From assembly GCA_000955785.1 (NCBI GenBank), contig JYOD01000029.1:1-64000 (forward strand): 64,000 nucleotides of DNA, read 5' to 3'. The stretch is from Burkholderiaceae bacterium 16. Lineage in GTDB: Bacteria > Pseudomonadota > Gammaproteobacteria > Burkholderiales > Burkholderiaceae. Positions 7,195 to 15,448 of this stretch are shown here, piece by piece. The stretch's first letter is position 1. Every line of letters begins with the position of its first letter. A model generated the notes under the pieces. The model was given only the letters and a program-made list of their open reading frames with translations, was not told the DNA's origin and did no database searches. A program made the translations under genes and the position numbers.

Positions 7195-8628
7195 ATGGAC
7201 GTCCATTTGACTATTCACGGCCGGCAGGGCCTGGCCGGCCAGCTCTATCGCCAGATGCGCGCGGGGATCGTCGACGGGCGGCTGGCGCCGGGCGAGAGAC
7301 TGCCGTCTACCCGCGACCTCGCCACGCAGCTCGGCATCTCGCGCAAGACCACGCTCGATGTGTTCGAGCGGTTGATTGCCGAGGGCTACCTGCGCTCGCG
7401 CGCCGGCGACGGCACCTTCGTGGCGCCCGAGATGACCCGCCTGGCACCGGCGCCGGCACCGGTCTCCCCGAGTCCCGGCTCCGGCTCGATCTGGGAAACG
7501 TTGCCGGACGCCTTGCCGATGACGGCGCCCGGCGCGGCACCCGCGTTCGACTTCGTGGGCGGCGTCACCGACAAGGCCTTGTTTCCCTTCGACAAATGGC
7601 GCAGTTGCGTGAGCCACGCGCTGCGCGTGCAGGCCCGCGGACGCGGCACCTACCAGGATCCCGCCGGGGAGCAGGAGCTGCGCCTGGCGGTCTCGCGCTA
7701 CCTGGCTTTCAGCCGCGCCGTGGTCGGCAACTGGCAGGACGTCATCGTGACGCAAGGCGCGCAGCAGGCGATCGACCTGATGGCCCGGGTCGTGATCCGC
7801 CCCGGCGATGTGGTGGCGGTGGAAGATCCCGGCTATCCGCCCGCGCGCATCGCATTTTCCGCGCTCGGCGCGCAGGTGGCCCACGTCCCGGTCGATGCCG
7901 AGGGGCTGGTGGTGGACGCCCTGCCGGACAACGCGCGCATTGTCTACGTCACGCCCTCGCACCAGTTCCCGCTGGGCATGGCCATGAGCATGGAGCGCCG
8001 CGTCGCGCTGCTGGAATGGGCGCAGCGCCGCGGTGCGCTGCTGCTGGAAGACGACTACGACGGCGAATTCCGCTTCATGGGCCGCCCGATGGAGTCGCTC
8101 AAGAGCCTGGACAAGACCGGCGTGGTGGCGTACGTGGGCACCTTCTCCAAGACGATCTTTCCCGAACTGCGCATTGGCTACGTGATCCCGCCGGCGCCGC
8201 TGGCCACAGCGGTACGCCGCGCCAAGCAGGTCGGCGACTGGCATAGCTGCACCATGACGCAGACCGCCCTCGCCAAGTTCATGCTCGACGGCTATTTCGG
8301 CAAGCATCTGCGGCGCATGCATAAGGAATATGCCGCGCGCCGGACCGCGCTGCTTGCGCACCTGGACGGCCCGCTGAGCCAGTGGTTCACGGCGCTCGCG
8401 CCGGCCGCCGGCATCCACCTGGTTGCCCGACTGAAGACGGAGCAGGATGAGCAGGCGCTGATCGCACGTGCCGCCGCCGCATCCGTTGGCCTGTACGGCA
8501 TCTCGGGCATGTACGGAGGGCAACGGCCGACGCCCGGGATCCTGTTTGGCTATGGCGGCATCGGCGTGGCCGACATCCATGCTGGCATGGAAAAACTGGC
8601 CGTAGCGATGGCGGCCGGCACCCGGTAG
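7195..8628 (+). CDS. MocR/PdxR-type regulator (GntR domain fused to aminotransferase fold)
   Basis: The first 75 residues form a GntR winged helix (GQLYRQMRAGIVDGRLAPGE, RLPSTRDLATQLGISRKTTL). A short linker leads to a fold-type I aminotransferase domain (about 110-477), with the PLP lysine at Lys319 in GTFSKTIFPELRIGY and the conserved DDYDGEFRF before it. MocR proteins use the PLP domain as a sensor rather than an enzyme. The next genes on the strand encode an AhpD-like protein and a periplasmic cupin, the probable targets. Family members regulate vitamin B6, GABA, taurine or ectoine genes, but nothing here indicates such a substrate. A peroxide- or carbonyl-related signal is a guess from the neighbours. 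Confidence 0.88.
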   Translation: MDVHLTIHGRQGLAGQLYRQMRAGIVDGRLAPGERLPSTRDLATQLGISRKTTLDVFERLIAEGYLRSRAGDGTFVAPEMTRLAPAPAPVSPSPGSGSIWETLPDALPMTAPGAAPAFDFVGGVTDKALFPFDKWRSCVSHALRVQARGRGTYQDPAGEQELRLAVSRYLAFSRAVVGNWQDVIVTQGAQQAIDLMARVVIRPGDVVAVEDPGYPPARIAFSALGAQVAHVPVDAEGLVVDALPDNARIVYVTPSHQFPLGMAMSMERRVALLEWAQRRGALLLEDDYDGEFRFMGRPMESLKSLDKTGVVAYVGTFSKTIFPELRIGYVIPPAPLATAVRRAKQVGDWHSCTMTQTALAKFMLDGYFGKHLRRMHKEYAARRTALLAHLDGPLSQWFTALAPAAGIHLVARLKTEQDEQALIARAAAASVGLYGISGMYGGQRPTPGILFGYGGIGVADIHAGMEKLAVAMAAGTR

Positions 8629-8662
8629 CCGCCCTGGACCCGGGGCAAAGGCCGGCCACCAC

Positions 8663-8706
8663 TGGCTACCTTAAATTACCAAAAAATGGCTATTTTTTAT
8701 AACCAG
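8663..8706 (+). promoter_or_regulatory. Promoter and MocR-type sites before the ahpD-like gene
   Basis: Direct repeats TGGCTACC (8663-8670) and TGGCTATT (8687-8694) are 24 bases apart, followed by the inverted AACCAG at 8701-8706. A -35 TTACCA (8676-8681) and -10 TATAAC (8698-8703) with a 16-base spacer overlap them. Direct repeats spaced by about two helical turns are how MocR proteins usually bind. Confidence 0.5.
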
Positions 8707-8768
8707 TTGCCGTCCTAATCTTGTTCCTGTCGCGCAGCCAACCCGGCGGCGCAAACCAGGAGCAAACC

Positions 8769-9206
8769 ATGGAACAACGTCTCGACTTCTACAAAGCCAG
8801 CCCCGCCACCATAAAGGCGCTGATCGGGCTGGAGGAACGCATCGGCAAGAGCGGACTGGAACAGCCGCTGGTGGAACTGGTGCGCCTGCGGGCTTCGCAA
8901 ATCAACGGCTGCGCCTATTGCATCGACTTGCACACCACCGACGCACGCAAGGGCGGCGAAGACGACCGCCGCCTGGCCACCCTGTCGGTCTGGCGCGAAA
9001 CGCCTTTCTTCTCCGCGCGCGAGCAAGCCGCGCTGGCCTGGACCGAGGCAGTCACGCTGGTCGCGCAGGACCACGTGCCCGACGCCGCCTGGGAAGCCGT
9101 CCGCCCGCACTTCAGCGATGCCGAGCTGGTTGACCTGACGCTGCTGATCTCCGCGATCAATAGCTGGAACCGCTTCGCCATCTCGTTCCGCAAGACGCCG
9201 GCCTGA
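8769..9206 (+). CDS. AhpD-like carboxymuconolactone decarboxylase family protein
   Basis: The 145-residue protein carries the complete AhpD catalytic pattern E-X11-C-X2-C-X3-H (Glu36, Cys48, Cys51, His55, in NGCAYCIDLH), which gives thiol-dependent peroxidase activity in AhpD relatives. The start at 8769 follows an AGGAG box. It lies 140 bases after the MocR gene and 13 bases before the cupin gene, so a MocR-controlled two-gene operon is likely. The cytoplasmic protein probably reduces organic or nitro-oxidative peroxides, in keeping with the surrounding nitric-oxide genes. It is about 50-60% identical by eye to the second AhpD-like protein at 9776-10213. Confidence 0.88.
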   Translation: MEQRLDFYKASPATIKALIGLEERIGKSGLEQPLVELVRLRASQINGCAYCIDLHTTDARKGGEDDRRLATLSVWRETPFFSAREQAALAWTEAVTLVAQDHVPDAAWEAVRPHFSDAELVDLTLLISAINSWNRFAISFRKTPA

Positions 9207-9219
9207 GCCTGGGGAGAAA

Positions 9220-9684
9220 ATGACGATGACCCGATTGCAGATTGGGCGGGCCGTGTCCCGCCTGGCGATTGCGACAGTAGTGCCGGCCGTGCTGGCGTTG
9301 CCGGGCGCGGGCAGTGCCCTTGCCCATACGCCTGACGGACAGCCCGGCAAGTCCGAGGAAAGCGTGCAGCCGCTGATGAAGCAGCCGATCCCTGAGGCCG
9401 CGGGCAAGAACGTCCTGCTGGCAACAGTGACACTCGCACCCGGCCAGGAGTCCGAGCCCCATGTCCACCCCGGATCGATCTTTGCCTACGTACTGGAAGG
9501 TACCGTGGTATCACAACTCGGCGGCGAGCCCGAAAGGACCTATAGCAAGGGCCAGAGCTGGTACGAGGCGCCCGGCGCGCGGCACCTCGTCACCCGCAAC
9601 GCCAGCAAGACCAAGCCGGCCAGACTGCTGGTGTTTGGCATCGCCGCCGAAGGCGATCCAATCAAGCAGCCGCTGCCCCGATAA
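9220..9684 (+). CDS. Periplasmic cupin-domain protein
   Basis: A signal peptide (residues 1-35, ending AGSALA) precedes a single cupin domain. Motif 1 is visible as PHVHPGSIFAYVLEG with His81 and His83, and motif 2 as YEAPGARHLVTRN. The metal site is probably intact. The total is 154 residues. A GGGGAGA box stands just before the ATG, and the gene follows the ahpD-like gene by 13 bases. Small secreted cupins of this kind are common next to AhpD-like proteins in Burkholderiaceae, but the reaction is not known. It may be a dioxygenase-like or simply a metal- and small-molecule-binding protein. Confidence 0.8.
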   Translation: MTMTRLQIGRAVSRLAIATVVPAVLALPGAGSALAHTPDGQPGKSEESVQPLMKQPIPEAAGKNVLLATVTLAPGQESEPHVHPGSIFAYVLEGTVVSQLGGEPERTYSKGQSWYEAPGARHLVTRNASKTKPARLLVFGIAAEGDPIKQPLPR

Positions 9685-9775
9685 GCTGGCGGCCAGGACC
9701 CGCGGGCGTGGGCCTGCCGGCATGCCCGCTCCAGACCCCGCGCATGACAGCGTCCCGGCTCCCGGCTCCCTTCAC

Positions 9776-10213
9776 CTAGACGGGAGACCGGCGAAACGCG
9801 ATGCCGAAGCGGTTAAGACTATTGACCGCCGTGACCAGCAAGGTCAGGTCGACGATCTCCCGCTCCGAAAAATACGCCCGTACCGCCTCCCAGACGGTAT
9901 CCGGCACATGCGTGCCGGCGATGTCCGTCACCGCCTCGGCCCACGCCAGCGCCGCCCGCTCACGGTCGGTGTACAGCGGCGTATCACGCCAGACTTCCAG
10001 CATATCGATCCGCGCCGCCATCTCGCCGTCCTTGCGCGCCCGCGCCGAATGCAGGTCGATGCAATATGGACAGCCGTTGACCTGCGACACACGCAGGCGC
10101 ACCAGATCCACCAGCGAATGCTCAAGCCGGTAGCGCTCGTTGCGCCTGTCCAGGCGAATCAATAGTTCGGTGCTGAGCCGGTTGGCCCGGTGGCTGTCGA
10201 GCCGCAATGTCAT
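9776..10213 (-). CDS. Second AhpD-like protein, Asp in place of the motif Glu
   Basis: This 145-residue paralogue aligns without gaps to the AhpD-like protein at 8769. It keeps Cys48, Cys51 and His55 (NGCPYCIDLH) but has Asp36 where AhpD motifs have the proton-relay Glu (LVDLVRLR against LVELVRLR). The start at 10213 is chosen for the GGGGAGA box; the open frame extends to 10288 without a better start. It is transcribed on the opposite strand to its paralogue, convergent with the cupin gene and downstream of nsrR on the same strand (137-base gap), so it may be co-transcribed with nsrR. Likely role: peroxide or nitrosative-stress protection. Confidence 0.82.
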   Translation of the reverse strand: MTLRLDSHRANRLSTELLIRLDRRNERYRLEHSLVDLVRLRVSQVNGCPYCIDLHSARARKDGEMAARIDMLEVWRDTPLYTDRERAALAWAEAVTDIAGTHVPDTVWEAVRAYFSEREIVDLTLLVTAVNSLNRFGIAFRRSPV

Positions 10214-10349
10214 CCCGATCTCCCCTGCCGGCCCTGCCGGACGGCTGGCCGCATACGGCAGACTAGATCCGCCGGTGAGCGCAGACAATAGCCATTACGG
10301 CGCCATTTCGGGTAACCAGTGCATGCCTCTGCTTCGGGGTCCCGGCTAC

Positions 10350-10874
10350 TTACTGCTCACCTGCATCGCCGGGCGCTGCCTGGGCAGGCCTGGCCTTGCG
10401 CGTCACGCTCTTCACGGGAATCCCCACCATGGTGGCCGCCCCGCCCTGTCCAAGCGCGCGGCTCAGCGCTGCGGGCTTCTCCACCAGATCCTGCAGGCTG
10501 TAGGCATCCAGCACTTCGAAATAAGCCCGCAACGCCGCGGCAAGCACGCCCCGCAAGCCGCACACGCGCGTGATCACGCAATGGTTGTCGTCCCCCTGGA
10601 AGCACTCCACCAGGTGGAAATCCGACTCCATGGTGCGGATCACCTCGCCCACATTGATCTGCGCCGCCGCCCGGCCCAACTCGATGCCGCCGGCGCGCCC
10701 GCGCACCGTGTGCAGGAAGCCGGCCTGGCCAAGCTTTTGCACAATCTTGATCAGGTGGTTCTTGGGAATGCCGAACGCATCCGCGATGCGCTGGATGGTC
10801 ACAAGCTCGCCTGGGTGGACCGCGACGTAGATCAGGGTCCGCAGACTGTAGTCGGTGTAGTCAGTCAGTCTCAT
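10350..10874 (-). CDS. nsrR: Nitric-oxide-sensing Rrf2-family repressor NsrR
   Basis: The 174-residue Rrf2 protein starts MRLTDYTDYSLRTLIYVAVH, almost the canonical NsrR N-terminus. It has the winged helix (IADAFGIPKNHLIKIVQKLG) and three cluster cysteines at 91, 99 and 105, the set that holds the iron-sulfur cluster destroyed by NO. The start at 10874 is fixed by this alignment; upstream residues in the frame are not family-like. It is divergent from hmp, and the dyad at 11018-11032 lies between the two genes, so autoregulation is likely. The C-terminal tail from about residue 145 is Ala- and Arg-rich and longer than in E. coli NsrR (141 residues). Predicted regulon within the window: nnrS and hmp. 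Confidence 0.93.
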   Translation of the reverse strand: MRLTDYTDYSLRTLIYVAVHPGELVTIQRIADAFGIPKNHLIKIVQKLGQAGFLHTVRGRAGGIELGRAAAQINVGEVIRTMESDFHLVECFQGDDNHCVITRVCGLRGVLAAALRAYFEVLDAYSLQDLVEKPAALSRALGQGGAATMVGIPVKSVTRKARPAQAAPGDAGEQ

Positions 10875-11013
10875 GGCTTGGGTCCGGCTTGCGGCGGTAA
10901 TGGTATGCGTGGCAGCCAGGATGGCTCTGCGGCAGGCGCGGCGCTGCATTGCGCAACGCCGCCGCAGTCTAACATGGCCCCCGGATGCATCTTTCCGCAC
11001 TGCCGCAAACTTT

Positions 11014-11045
11014 ATGTTGCATTACAAATGCATGTTTAATAAAAT
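11014..11045 (+). promoter_or_regulatory. hmp promoter with NsrR-type operator
   Basis: A -35 TTGCAT (11017-11022) and -10 TAAAAT (11040-11045) are 17 bases apart. The dyad TGCATT-ACA-AATGCA (11018-11032) overlaps the -35 box and spacer. Geometry and core sequence match the nnrS promoter. The transcript would have a leader of about 100 bases before the GTG start at 11149. Confidence 0.78.
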
Positions 11046-11148
11046 CATTCCCAAGGCGTCGCAACCACATCGCACGCTGCCACCGCAGAATGCCGCGGAA
11101 TTTTTTTTGCCTTTTTGTTGTATCTATCGTACATCTTTGGAGGTTGTC

Positions 11149-12360
11149 GTGCTGTCTGAAAAATCGAGACCACTGATCGACGCAAGCGTCCCCGTCCTGC
11201 GGGAACATGGCCTGGCCATCACCCAGACCTTCTACCGCAACATGTTTGCCGATCGGCCCGAGTTGACCAACCTGTTCAACATGGGCAACCAAGCCAACGG
11301 CTCGCAGCAGCAATCGCTTGCCTCCGCCGTCTTCGCCTACGCCGCCAACTATGGCGACAACATCGCCCTGGCCCCGGTTGTCAGCCGCATCGTCCACAAG
11401 CACGCCTCGGTCGGCATCAAGCCCAGCCACTACGCCATCGTTGCCCGCCACCTGCTCGGCGCCATCGGCGAAGTGCTCGGCGACGCCGCCACCCCGGAAC
11501 TGGTAGCCGCGTGGGACGAAGCCTACTGGTTGCTGGCCGCCGAACTGATCGCCGCGGAAACGCGCCTCTACGAACGCGCGCAGACCGGCCCGGACCACCG
11601 CCAGCCCGTGCGGATCGTTGCCCGCGAAGAACACAGCGCCGACATCACCGCCTTCACGCTCGAAGCCGTCGGCGGCACCACGCTGGCTGATTTCCTGCCG
11701 GGCCAGTACATCTCGGTCGTGGTCGAACTGGCACCCGGCGCCTTCCAGCAACGTCAGTACAGCCTGTCAGATGCTCCCAACGGAAAGACCTGGCGCATCT
11801 CGGTAAAGCGCGACAGCGGCAACGGCGATACCCTGCCCGCCGGCGCCGTGTCCAACTGGCTCCATGACAACGCCCGCCCGGGCGACGTGCTGATGGTCAG
11901 CCAGCCCTTCGGCGACTTCGCGCCGCGCATTGAGCCGGCCACGCCCATCGTGCTGCTCTCCGCCGGCGTCGGTGTCACGCCCATGATCTCCGCGCTGAAT
12001 GCGGTGGCGCAACGCAATCCTTCGCGCAAGGTGGTGTTCGGCCATGCGGCGCGCAAGGTCTCGCATGTGGCCCACCTGAAGGATGTCACGCACGCGGCAC
12101 GGAAACTGCCCAAGTTGCGGACGCATTTCTTCCTGGAGTCGGCGGAACCCGCCGAATTCCTCGCGCAACCCGCCCTGCCCGGCCGCATGGATATCGACGT
12201 GATCCTGGCTGACGATGATCTTGCGGACGCTGACTTTTACCTGTGCGGACCGCTGCCGTTCATGCAGGCGCAGCGGGAGGCGTTGCACGCGCGGGGGGTG
12301 AAGGCTGAGCGGGTGCATCGGGAAGTGTTCGGGCCGGATTTGCTGGATGGCCTGGTGTAG
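11149..12360 (+). CDS. hmp: Flavohemoglobin nitric oxide dioxygenase
   Basis: The 403-residue protein joins a globin domain (about 1-140; Tyr29, Gln53 and proximal His85 all in the classical Hmp positions) to a ferredoxin-reductase FAD domain (RQYSLSDAPNGKTWRISVKR) and an NAD(P)H domain (LSAGVGVTPMISAL, YLCGPLPFM, ending in VFGPDLL). It oxidises NO to nitrate with O2 and NAD(P)H in the cytoplasm. The start is GTG at 11149, set by a GGAGG box five bases upstream; it gives the expected length, whereas a longer in-frame extension has no homology. It is divergent from nsrR and controlled by the NsrR-type site at 11018-11032. Confidence 0.95.
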   Translation: MLSEKSRPLIDASVPVLREHGLAITQTFYRNMFADRPELTNLFNMGNQANGSQQQSLASAVFAYAANYGDNIALAPVVSRIVHKHASVGIKPSHYAIVARHLLGAIGEVLGDAATPELVAAWDEAYWLLAAELIAAETRLYERAQTGPDHRQPVRIVAREEHSADITAFTLEAVGGTTLADFLPGQYISVVVELAPGAFQQRQYSLSDAPNGKTWRISVKRDSGNGDTLPAGAVSNWLHDNARPGDVLMVSQPFGDFAPRIEPATPIVLLSAGVGVTPMISALNAVAQRNPSRKVVFGHAARKVSHVAHLKDVTHAARKLPKLRTHFFLESAEPAEFLAQPALPGRMDIDVILADDDLADADFYLCGPLPFMQAQREALHARGVKAERVHREVFGPDLLDGLV

Positions 12361-12392
12361 GGGCCGGCTGGCATGAACAATGGCCGGGCCCC
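12360..12392. terminator. Possible terminator between hmp and the sensor kinase
   Basis: GGGGCC-GGC pairs with GCC-G-GGCCCC, about nine pairs with one bulged base, immediately after the hmp stop codon. There is no T tract. It could serve both convergent genes. Confidence 0.35.
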
Positions 12393-12496
12393 ATCTGCGG
12401 GTGAGACCACTGCGTCCGCCCTGGCAAACCAAGATCTGGGTCCGGCCTTGCTTCTGTTGGCATTCAAGCTGGCAGCAAGCGCCGGCCGCCAAACGA

Positions 12497-13930
12497 TCAG
12501 GTAGTCTGCCCTTGCCGCGGAAACCGTAGCGCGAACCGCACCCGCCCCGGCGCGGGGCAACTGGCCTGCGCGTCGCCGCCATGCAGCACCATGATGGCCT
12601 TCACGATGGCGAGCCCCAGCCCGTTGGATTCGGTCATCCGGCTGCGCGCCGCGTCTCCGCGATAGAAGCGGTCGAACAGGCGGTCAAGCTGGCCCTGTGG
12701 GATGGTGTCGCCCTGGTTCTCGACCGCGATGACGAAGCCATCGGCCTGCTCAGTGCCGCTGAGCCGCACCACGCTGCCCGGCGCGCCGTATCGCACGGCG
12801 TTGACCACGAGGTTGTTGATGGCGCGGCGGCACAGCAGCGGATTGGCCCATAGCGTCCCGCCCGCTGCTACCTCGAACGTCATGGCCTTCTCGTCCGCGG
12901 GCCCTTCGAAGTAATCGGCAATCTTCCTCAGTTCGTCGGGCAGTGACACCTGCTCGCACTCGATGACCAGACCGGCATGGTCCGCTTGCGCCAGGAACAG
13001 TATGTTCTCGGCGATACGGCCGAGCCGGTTGAGCTCTTCGAGATTGGATTCGAGGACTTCCTGGTACTCCTCTTGCCGGCGCGTCTGGCTGAGCGTGACC
13101 TGGGTCTGCCCGATCAGCGCGCCCACGGGCGTGCGGATCTCGTGGGCCAGGTCGGCGGAGAACTGGGTAAGGCGCTCGTAGCCTTCGGCCAGCCGGTCCA
13201 GCATGGCATTGAAGGCGCCGACCAGGCTGCGCAGTTCGGCGGGCGCATCGCGCTCGTCGAGGCGTACGGCGAGGCTGGCGGGACTGATTTCGGCGGCGCG
13301 CGCGGCGATGCGGCCAACCGGCTTCAACCCGCGCCGTATGGCGAAGAACGCAAGCGCGGTCGCCGCCAGCATGCCGACCAGCGCGGCCAGCACAACCCGG
13401 TTACGGTAGGCGGCGAGCATCTGCACTTCATTGCTCATCTGATGCGCGGCAATGACTTCGACCATGCTTCCGTCCTCACTGGAGCGCGCCAGCGCGGCCG
13501 CCCAATGCACCGGCACGCCGTTCTGCAGCCGGGTGCGCAGGATGCTGGACGTGGTCAGGCCGGCGCCATCGCCATCGCCATCGCCAGGCACGGTCGGGCC
13601 GAGCTCTGCCGGAACCTGCAGGTTGTCGGGATTGACCTGGATGAACGGCGGCTCTCCCGGCTTGCGGAAGATCAGCACATCGCGCTCGGCGCCGAGCATG
13701 GATTCGAACAGCAAGGGCCGGTCCTTGAGCTCGCCGACCGTGTACACATTCCTCGCCAGCCGCCGGAAATGCGCCACGCGCCCAACCAGCTGGAGATCGG
13801 CCCGGGCTTCCATCGAGGTCTTCGCGGACTGGTAGAAGTAGGCGCCCAGCGCACCGATCACCACGCAGGCAATCAAGGCGAACGATAGCGTAGTGCGGAC
13901 TGTGAGCGAGCGTGACGACCAGGGCTTCAC
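12497..13930 (-). CDS. Sensor histidine kinase, heavy-metal/HprS-like
   Basis: The 477-residue membrane kinase has two transmembrane helices (about 12-33 and 178-198) around a periplasmic sensor of about 145 residues, then a HAMP domain. The phospho-accepting His263 sits in [16 protein letters not shown]. The ATPase motifs are N ([10 protein letters not shown]), G1/F ([19 protein letters not shown]) and G2 (GLGLAIVK). The GTG start at 13930 overlaps the TGA of the response regulator gene as GTGA, so the two are translationally coupled. The architecture matches the CusS/IrlS/HprS group. The periplasmic domain contains a short Asp-Gly run (DGDGDGDG) from a GCCATC repeat. The signal is unknown; given the adjacent methionine-sulfoxide-reductase-like genes, an oxidant or metal is plausible. 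Confidence 0.88.
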   Translation of the reverse strand: MKPWSSRSLTVRTTLSFALIACVVIGALGAYFYQSAKTSMEARADLQLVGRVAHFRRLARNVYTVGELKDRPLLFESMLGAERDVLIFRKPGEPPFIQVNPDNLQVPAELGPTVPGDGDGDGAGLTTSSILRTRLQNGVPVHWAAALARSSEDGSMVEVIAAHQMSNEVQMLAAYRNRVVLAALVGMLAATALAFFAIRRGLKPVGRIAARAAEISPASLAVRLDERDAPAELRSLVGAFNAMLDRLAEGYERLTQFSADLAHEIRTPVGALIGQTQVTLSQTRRQEEYQEVLESNLEELNRLGRIAENILFLAQADHAGLVIECEQVSLPDELRKIADYFEGPADEKAMTFEVAAGGTLWANPLLCRRAINNLVVNAVRYGAPGSVVRLSGTEQADGFVIAVENQGDTIPQGQLDRLFDRFYRGDAARSRMTESNGLGLAIVKAIMVLHGGDAQASCPAPGRVRFALRFPRQGQTT

Positions 13931-14598
13931 GTTCCCTCGCCAAAGGTGTAGCCGATGCTGCGTACCGTATGGATGAGCTTTCTGTCGAAGGGCTGGTCGA
14001 CCTTGGCGCGCAGGCGCTTGATCGCCACGTCGACGACATTGGTGTCGCTGTCGAAATTCATGTCCCACACCTCGGCGGCAATCAGGGTGCGCGACAGCGC
14101 CTCGCCCTGGCGCTTGACCAGCAGGTGCAGCAGCAGGAATTCCTTGTTGGTGAGCGCGATCTCCATACCCTGGCGCGTCACCCTGCGGCGCAGGACATCG
14201 AGCTTGAGGTCCGCGTACTCGAACAACTCCGCCTCGCGCACCACGCCGCGCCGCAGCAGCGTGCGGATGCGCAACACAAGCTCAATGAATGAGAAAGGCT
14301 TGACCAGGTAGTCGTCGGCGCCGAGTTCAAGGCCGTGGATACGGTCGTTCACGTGGTCGCGAGCGGTGAGGAAAATCACCGGCAGGTCGCGCCGCGCGCG
14401 CAGCGTGCGCATGATTTCCCAGCCGTCGATGCCGGGCAGCATGACATCGAGCACGACGAGATCGTAAGGATGCTCCAGCGCCATGTGCAGGCCATCCGTG
14501 CCGGTGCGCGCGAGATCGACGGCATAGCCGCTTTCGCGCAGTCCCTTCTTGAGGTAGTCGCCGGTCTTGGGGTCGTCTTCGATGACGAGGATGCTCAT
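13927..14598 (-). CDS. OmpR-family response regulator, CusR/HprR-like
   Basis: The 223-residue regulator has a receiver domain with the acidic pair in VIEDDPK, phospho-acceptor Asp51 ([15 protein letters not shown]), conserved Thr (FLTARD) and Lys (DYLVKPFSF). The C-terminal winged helix ([47 protein letters not shown]) follows. The start MSILVIEDD at 14598 is preferred; an in-frame ATG three codons earlier is possible. It is coupled to the kinase gene by a GTGA overlap. It is divergent from the DUF5666 gene across a 148-base region containing GTCAT repeats, the probable binding site, so it should control both directions. Confidence 0.9.
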   Translation of the reverse strand: MSILVIEDDPKTGDYLKKGLRESGYAVDLARTGTDGLHMALEHPYDLVVLDVMLPGIDGWEIMRTLRARRDLPVIFLTARDHVNDRIHGLELGADDYLVKPFSFIELVLRIRTLLRRGVVREAELFEYADLKLDVLRRRVTRQGMEIALTNKEFLLLHLLVKRQGEALSRTLIAAEVWDMNFDSDTNVVDVAIKRLRAKVDQPFDRKLIHTVRSIGYTFGEGT

Positions 14599-14657
14599 GA
14601 TGTGCAAGGTTGCTCAACGGGTGTGCTGACATTCTAGCGGGGGCCGGAGCCTGTTTT

Positions 14658-14684
14658 ATGACGTTTTTGTCATCAAAAAGTCAC
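14658..14684. promoter_or_regulatory. Probable response-regulator binding site
   Basis: ATGAC-GTTTTT-GTCAT (14658-14673) is a perfect inverted repeat, and the second half is repeated directly 11 bases on as GTCAC (14680-14684). Half-sites one helical turn apart are typical of OmpR/CusR-type regulators. The site lies between the divergent response regulator and DUF5666 genes. Confidence 0.5.
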
Positions 14685-14746
14685 CCGCACGACCGCGCCA
14701 CCGGCCTAACCTAAGCAGCACTTTCCACCGTTCCAGGAGTTCCAGG

Positions 14747-15388
14747 ATGAAGATCGCTTCGCGCTTTTTGATGCGTACCGTGGCAGCCTCGGCGATGCTT
14801 GCCGGCGCGATGCTGGCCGCTGCCCCCGCCGTGCTGGCGCAACCCGCTCCCGCCGCCACGCCCACGGGCGTGCGCGGCACCGTGACCGCGTTCTCCGGCG
14901 ACACGCTGAAGGTGCGCACGCGTTCGGGCCAGGACCTGGAAGTGGGCCTGACCAAGGACACGGCGGTGCGCGCGGTGACGCTGGCCAAGGTTGACGAGAT
15001 CAAGGCCGGCAGCTATATCGGCTCGGCCGCCGTGCCGCAGGCTGACGGCTCGCTCAAGGCGCTCGAAGTGCACGTGTTCCCGCCCAGCATGCGCGGCAGC
15101 GGCGAAGGCCACCGCGCCTGGGATCTCGGCAAGAACAGCAGCATGACCAACGGCACCGTGGGCAACGTGGTGGTGAGCAATGGCCGCACCATCACCGTGA
15201 AATACGCCGATGGCGAGAAACGCATCGTGATCCCGAACGACGTGCCCATCGTCAACCTGGAACCCGGCGACCGCTCGCTGCTGGTCCCGGGCGCGCATAT
15301 CGTGCTGTTTGCCAGCAAGGCCGCAGACGGCACTCTGACCGCGCGCTTTATCTCGGCCGGCAAGGCAGGCGTGGTGCCGCCGATGTAA
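14747..15388 (+). CDS. Secreted DUF5666-type protein
   Basis: The 213-residue protein has a clear signal peptide (about 1-31, ending PAVLAQ) and then two similar beta-rich segments. The first is GVRGTVTAFSGDTLKVRTRS (from about 41) and the second NGTVGNVVVSNGRTITVKYA (from about 133). Each matches the OB-like strand pattern of DUF5666. An in-frame ATG at residue 1 follows AGGAGTTCCAGG. It heads a rightward set with cytochrome b561 (61-base gap) and the molybdopterin oxidoreductase. DUF5666 proteins are often near metal or redox genes and are of unknown function; here it may be a periplasmic partner or sensor accessory of the oxidoreductase. Confidence 0.78.
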   Translation: MKIASRFLMRTVAASAMLAGAMLAAAPAVLAQPAPAATPTGVRGTVTAFSGDTLKVRTRSGQDLEVGLTKDTAVRAVTLAKVDEIKAGSYIGSAAVPQADGSLKALEVHVFPPSMRGSGEGHRAWDLGKNSSMTNGTVGNVVVSNGRTITVKYADGEKRIVIPNDVPIVNLEPGDRSLLVPGAHIVLFASKAADGTLTARFISAGKAGVVPPM

Positions 15389-15448
15389 GACCCGCGCAGG
15401 CCGGCTCCGTCCGGCCTGGGCCTGCCCCGTCCAACACCTCCCTCCGCC

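Noticed and set aside
10873-11148. N-terminal extension of the hmp frame
   Set aside because: The GTG at 11149 has a strong ribosome-binding site and gives the standard flavohemoglobin length; the extension runs through the promoter and operator.
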